DNA of 64,000 nucleotides from the NCBI RefSeq assembly GCF_032854445.1, contig NC_088302.1, forward strand, positions 46,970,521 through 47,034,520, given 5' to 3'. Made by a program: the position numbers and the translations under genes. Below are positions 62,005 to 64,000 of this stretch, piece by piece (the stretch's first letter is position 1; the number at the start of each line of letters is the position of its first letter). Source of the DNA: Liolophura sinensis (Eukaryota; Mollusca; Polyplacophora; Chitonida; Chitonidae). The notes under the pieces are model-generated. The model had not been told where the DNA came from, did not search any database, and saw only the letters and a program-made list of their open reading frames with translations.

Positions 62005-62370
62005 CTTACAACACAGACCTATAATTTCATGGCATTTCTCACCAACTAATCACCATTCTGTACTACAGTGCCTATAAATTCATGGTATTTCTCACCAACT
62101 AATCACCTTTCAGTACTACAGCGCCTATAAATTCATGGTATTTCTCACCAACTAATCACCATTCAGTACTACAGCGCCTATAAATTCATGGTATTTCTCA
62201 CCAACTAATCACCATTCAGTACTACAGCGCCTATAAATTCATGGTATTTCTCACCAACTAATCACCATTCAGTACTACAGTGCGTATAAATTCATGGTAT
62301 TTCTCACCAACTAATCACGCTTCTGTACTACAGTTCCTATAATTTTATGGTCATTTCTCACCAGCTATTT
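62005..62370. repeat. 53-bp minisatellite in formin intron
   Basis: CACCAACTAATCACC begins at 62040, 62093, 62146, 62199, 62252 and 62305, exactly 53 bp apart, with degraded units at both ends. It lies 300 bp past the receptor 3 stop. Confidence 0.95.
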
Positions 62371-62570
62371 AACCTTCCATATTGAAGTATGTACAGCAGG
62401 GCAATGAATTTGAGAAAAATCCCATCAAACTGTAGGTTACTTAGGAGATAAATGGGTGAAAAATGCATAATCCAGAATATTCTGCAATTTAACATTCCTC
62501 ACATAGTTCATGCATTTGAAAAGTATCAAAATTAACAATTCCTTGATTTTGCTTTGTACTGTCAACTTAC

Positions 62571-62756
62571 CACAAAGTTATCTTTGAACATCTTGATATC
62601 CCCAAACAACTCTTCAATACTGTATCTCTTTGGGTCAAAACAATAGAACTTGGCAAGATCTTTGAAAAGCCCTTCCATCTTCTTGTACATGCTGTTCAGT
62701 ACATCATATTGCTCTGTGGCAGAAGTTATGAATTCGTGGAGTGGCGTCAAGGAAAA
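62571..62756 (-). CDS. DIAPH: DIAPH-type formin, C-terminal FH2 exon
   Basis: Encodes 62 residues from FSLTPLHEF to KMFKDNFV. The stretch MYKKMEGLFKDLAKFYCFDP and EELFGDIKMFKDNF match the last helices of the FH2 domain of diaphanous formins ([20 protein letters not shown]-like in DIAPH1). FH2 forms a ring dimer that nucleates and processively elongates actin filaments downstream of Rho GTPases. Acceptor: CTGAAG ending at 62757. Donor: GTAAGT from 62570. The exon is 186 bp and phase 0 at both ends. The next exon in transcription order is 55215-55350, after a 7.2-kb intron that hosts receptor 3. Confidence 0.9.
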
Positions 62757-63969
62757 CTTCAGATCAACAAAAATTTTCAAATAATTTCATAATCAAGCCT
62801 CTGAGGTGCGCTATCACAACCCCACAACATCGCACTTCTGAAATCAAATCTACACCTGCTATTATCATGTACACTTGACAGCATCATCAAGTTTTAATAA
62901 TTAACTGAATCTGACAGTTACATCACATTCCTTTTTTTCAGCAAGGGATCTGATATGCATGTTTTTGCTCAAAAACAAAGGCATGATTAATTCATCATTT
63001 AATAAAGCAATTCCCCAAATTATATAATACTACATGTAGCTGATTCAAATGGACAAGAGTTGCTTTGGCCACAGCCCTGGAACAGGGGAGGTTTTAAAAT
63101 GAACAAGTTTGTCAGGTACAGGTTTCCTCCTGCTGAAAACCTGACTGTCACTATTTCTGTGAAATATTCTTCAGGTGCTTAACCAACAATTAAAACAATA
63201 CATAAGTTATAAGCAGCATACATATCTACAAATTCATTGCATTCTGAGTTTTTCTAAGTTTTTTAACTTGATTGGTGTTTTAAACAGAACAAAAGACTAT
63301 TTCCCTTTCTAAATGATGGTCAAATCTATGGGTAGAATAGACAGAAATCTTAAAATAGATGGCTAGTTTTTTTGTTGAAGAATATGTGGCTTTTACACAC
63401 TTTGAAATAAATATTATAATGATAAAAACCAGATTTTAATGACCTTAAAGACTAGTTAATTCCATATTTATGCCAGTGAAGCTCAGAATGAGCTGGCCTG
63501 AACAGATTGATTATTGAGAAAAACAAAGATTTTAGGGATCTCTCCACGTGAGACAGATGATTCAAGTGTTCATATGACGTACATTTCTAACTTCTTCCAT
63601 GCTGACCAGCGGTGGACTACAGGCACTACAGGGGACTGCTGGCTCGATGAGAACCAGGCTTAGGACAACACCTACAATATGCAGTTAAATGCCCTTTTAT
63701 ATAACAGACAATGTTATCCTCAGCTGTAACCAAACATGTACTCAGTGCTTCTAGTGATGACTGCAATGCTGTGATGTCACCGTCTTTCCAGGTATATGTG
63801 ACTTTAGCAAAAGGTAAATAAACCGCAAAAGTAGACTGCTGAAGTTATATGATTTTTACTCCAGCGGTTTACAAATCAAATGATTTTAATTATGTGGCTG
63901 AGACATATTTAACAATTGTTTGCTATGCATACAACTTATTGTAATGGTGAAAAAGGATATATTCATCAC
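62757..63969 (-). other. Formin intron near window edge
   Basis: 1.2-kb interval between the two most upstream formin exons in the window. Contains only a degraded SINE tail near 63260-63290 and AT-rich sequence. Confidence 0.5.
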
Positions 63970-64000
63970 ATCTCCAAAGCGGTCATTTGCATCAGAAGAC
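63970..64000 (-). CDS. DIAPH: DIAPH-type formin, partial FH2 exon at window edge
   Basis: Read on the - strand the last bases encode SSDANDRFGD, resembling the TDEKDKF region of the DIAPH FH2 domain that precedes the next recognised exon. The exon would end at 63970 with a weak donor GTGATG, in phase 0, which agrees with the phase of the exon starting at 62756. The joined peptide is about four residues longer here than I expect from DIAPH1, so the boundary is uncertain. The gene continues beyond the window. Confidence 0.45.

Noticed and set aside
63600..63660. Possible formin exon (frame containing VLIEPAVP and SMEEVRN)
   Set aside because: Does not resemble any FH2 segment and lacks a convincing acceptor.

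Overview
This is animal nuclear DNA: AT-rich, with exon-intron genes, long non-coding stretches and many degenerate transposon copies. A dominant tRNA-derived SINE family (A box and B box, AAATAAAT-type tail) and further V-SINE/MetaSINE-like repeats resemble families I associate with molluscs and other lophotrochozoans, so I infer a mollusc-like lophotrochozoan. The species cannot be fixed from the sequence.

Two kinds of real gene are supported. (1) Three paralogous class A GPCRs lie on the + strand, each with a single uninterrupted coding exon (6008-7276, 28998-30152, 60537-61724). They look like histamine H3/H4-type aminergic receptors: D3.32, E5.46, a DRC motif in place of DRY/DRF, CWMPY in TM6, and H3-like TM3-TM5 and TM7 sequence. 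(2) The 3' end of a diaphanous-type formin (DIAPH) lies on the - strand from the right edge of the window to a stop at 46246. Its exons encode the end of the FH2 domain, the following basic helix and the DAD autoinhibitory segment. Reading phases agree across the three complete junctions. The third GPCR sits inside a 7.2-kb intron of this formin on the opposite strand.

Layout: 0-6 kb is repeat-poor to moderately repetitive and ends in a 378-bp tandem duplication with long TA microsatellites just upstream of receptor 1. From 7.5 to 28 kb there are SINEs, minisatellites (periods about 49, 33, 56 and 63 bp), foldback elements, a TTAA-flanked MITE and a Tc1-like transposase relic. Receptor 2 follows at 29-30 kb. 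From 31 to 40 kb there is a patchwork of diverged direct duplications, one HARBI1-like transposase fragment, and copies of a roughly 310-bp unnamed repeat, all in the orientation opposite to those left of receptor 2. From 40.4 to 46.2 kb the sequence is plain and may include the formin 3' UTR. From 46.2 kb to the end are formin exons and introns, with receptor 3, a second copy of the MITE, SINEs and a 53-bp minisatellite.

The most striking observation is a 251-bp block (TM1 end to TM3/ICL2) in which receptors 1 and 3, 54 kb apart, differ at only three synonymous positions while flanking coding sequence is about 70% identical. A shorter block of the same kind links receptors 2 and 3 in TM6. 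This suggests gene conversion in a small receptor cluster. Receptor 3 has also lost the NPxxY proline. No rRNA, functional tRNA gene or CRISPR array was found.
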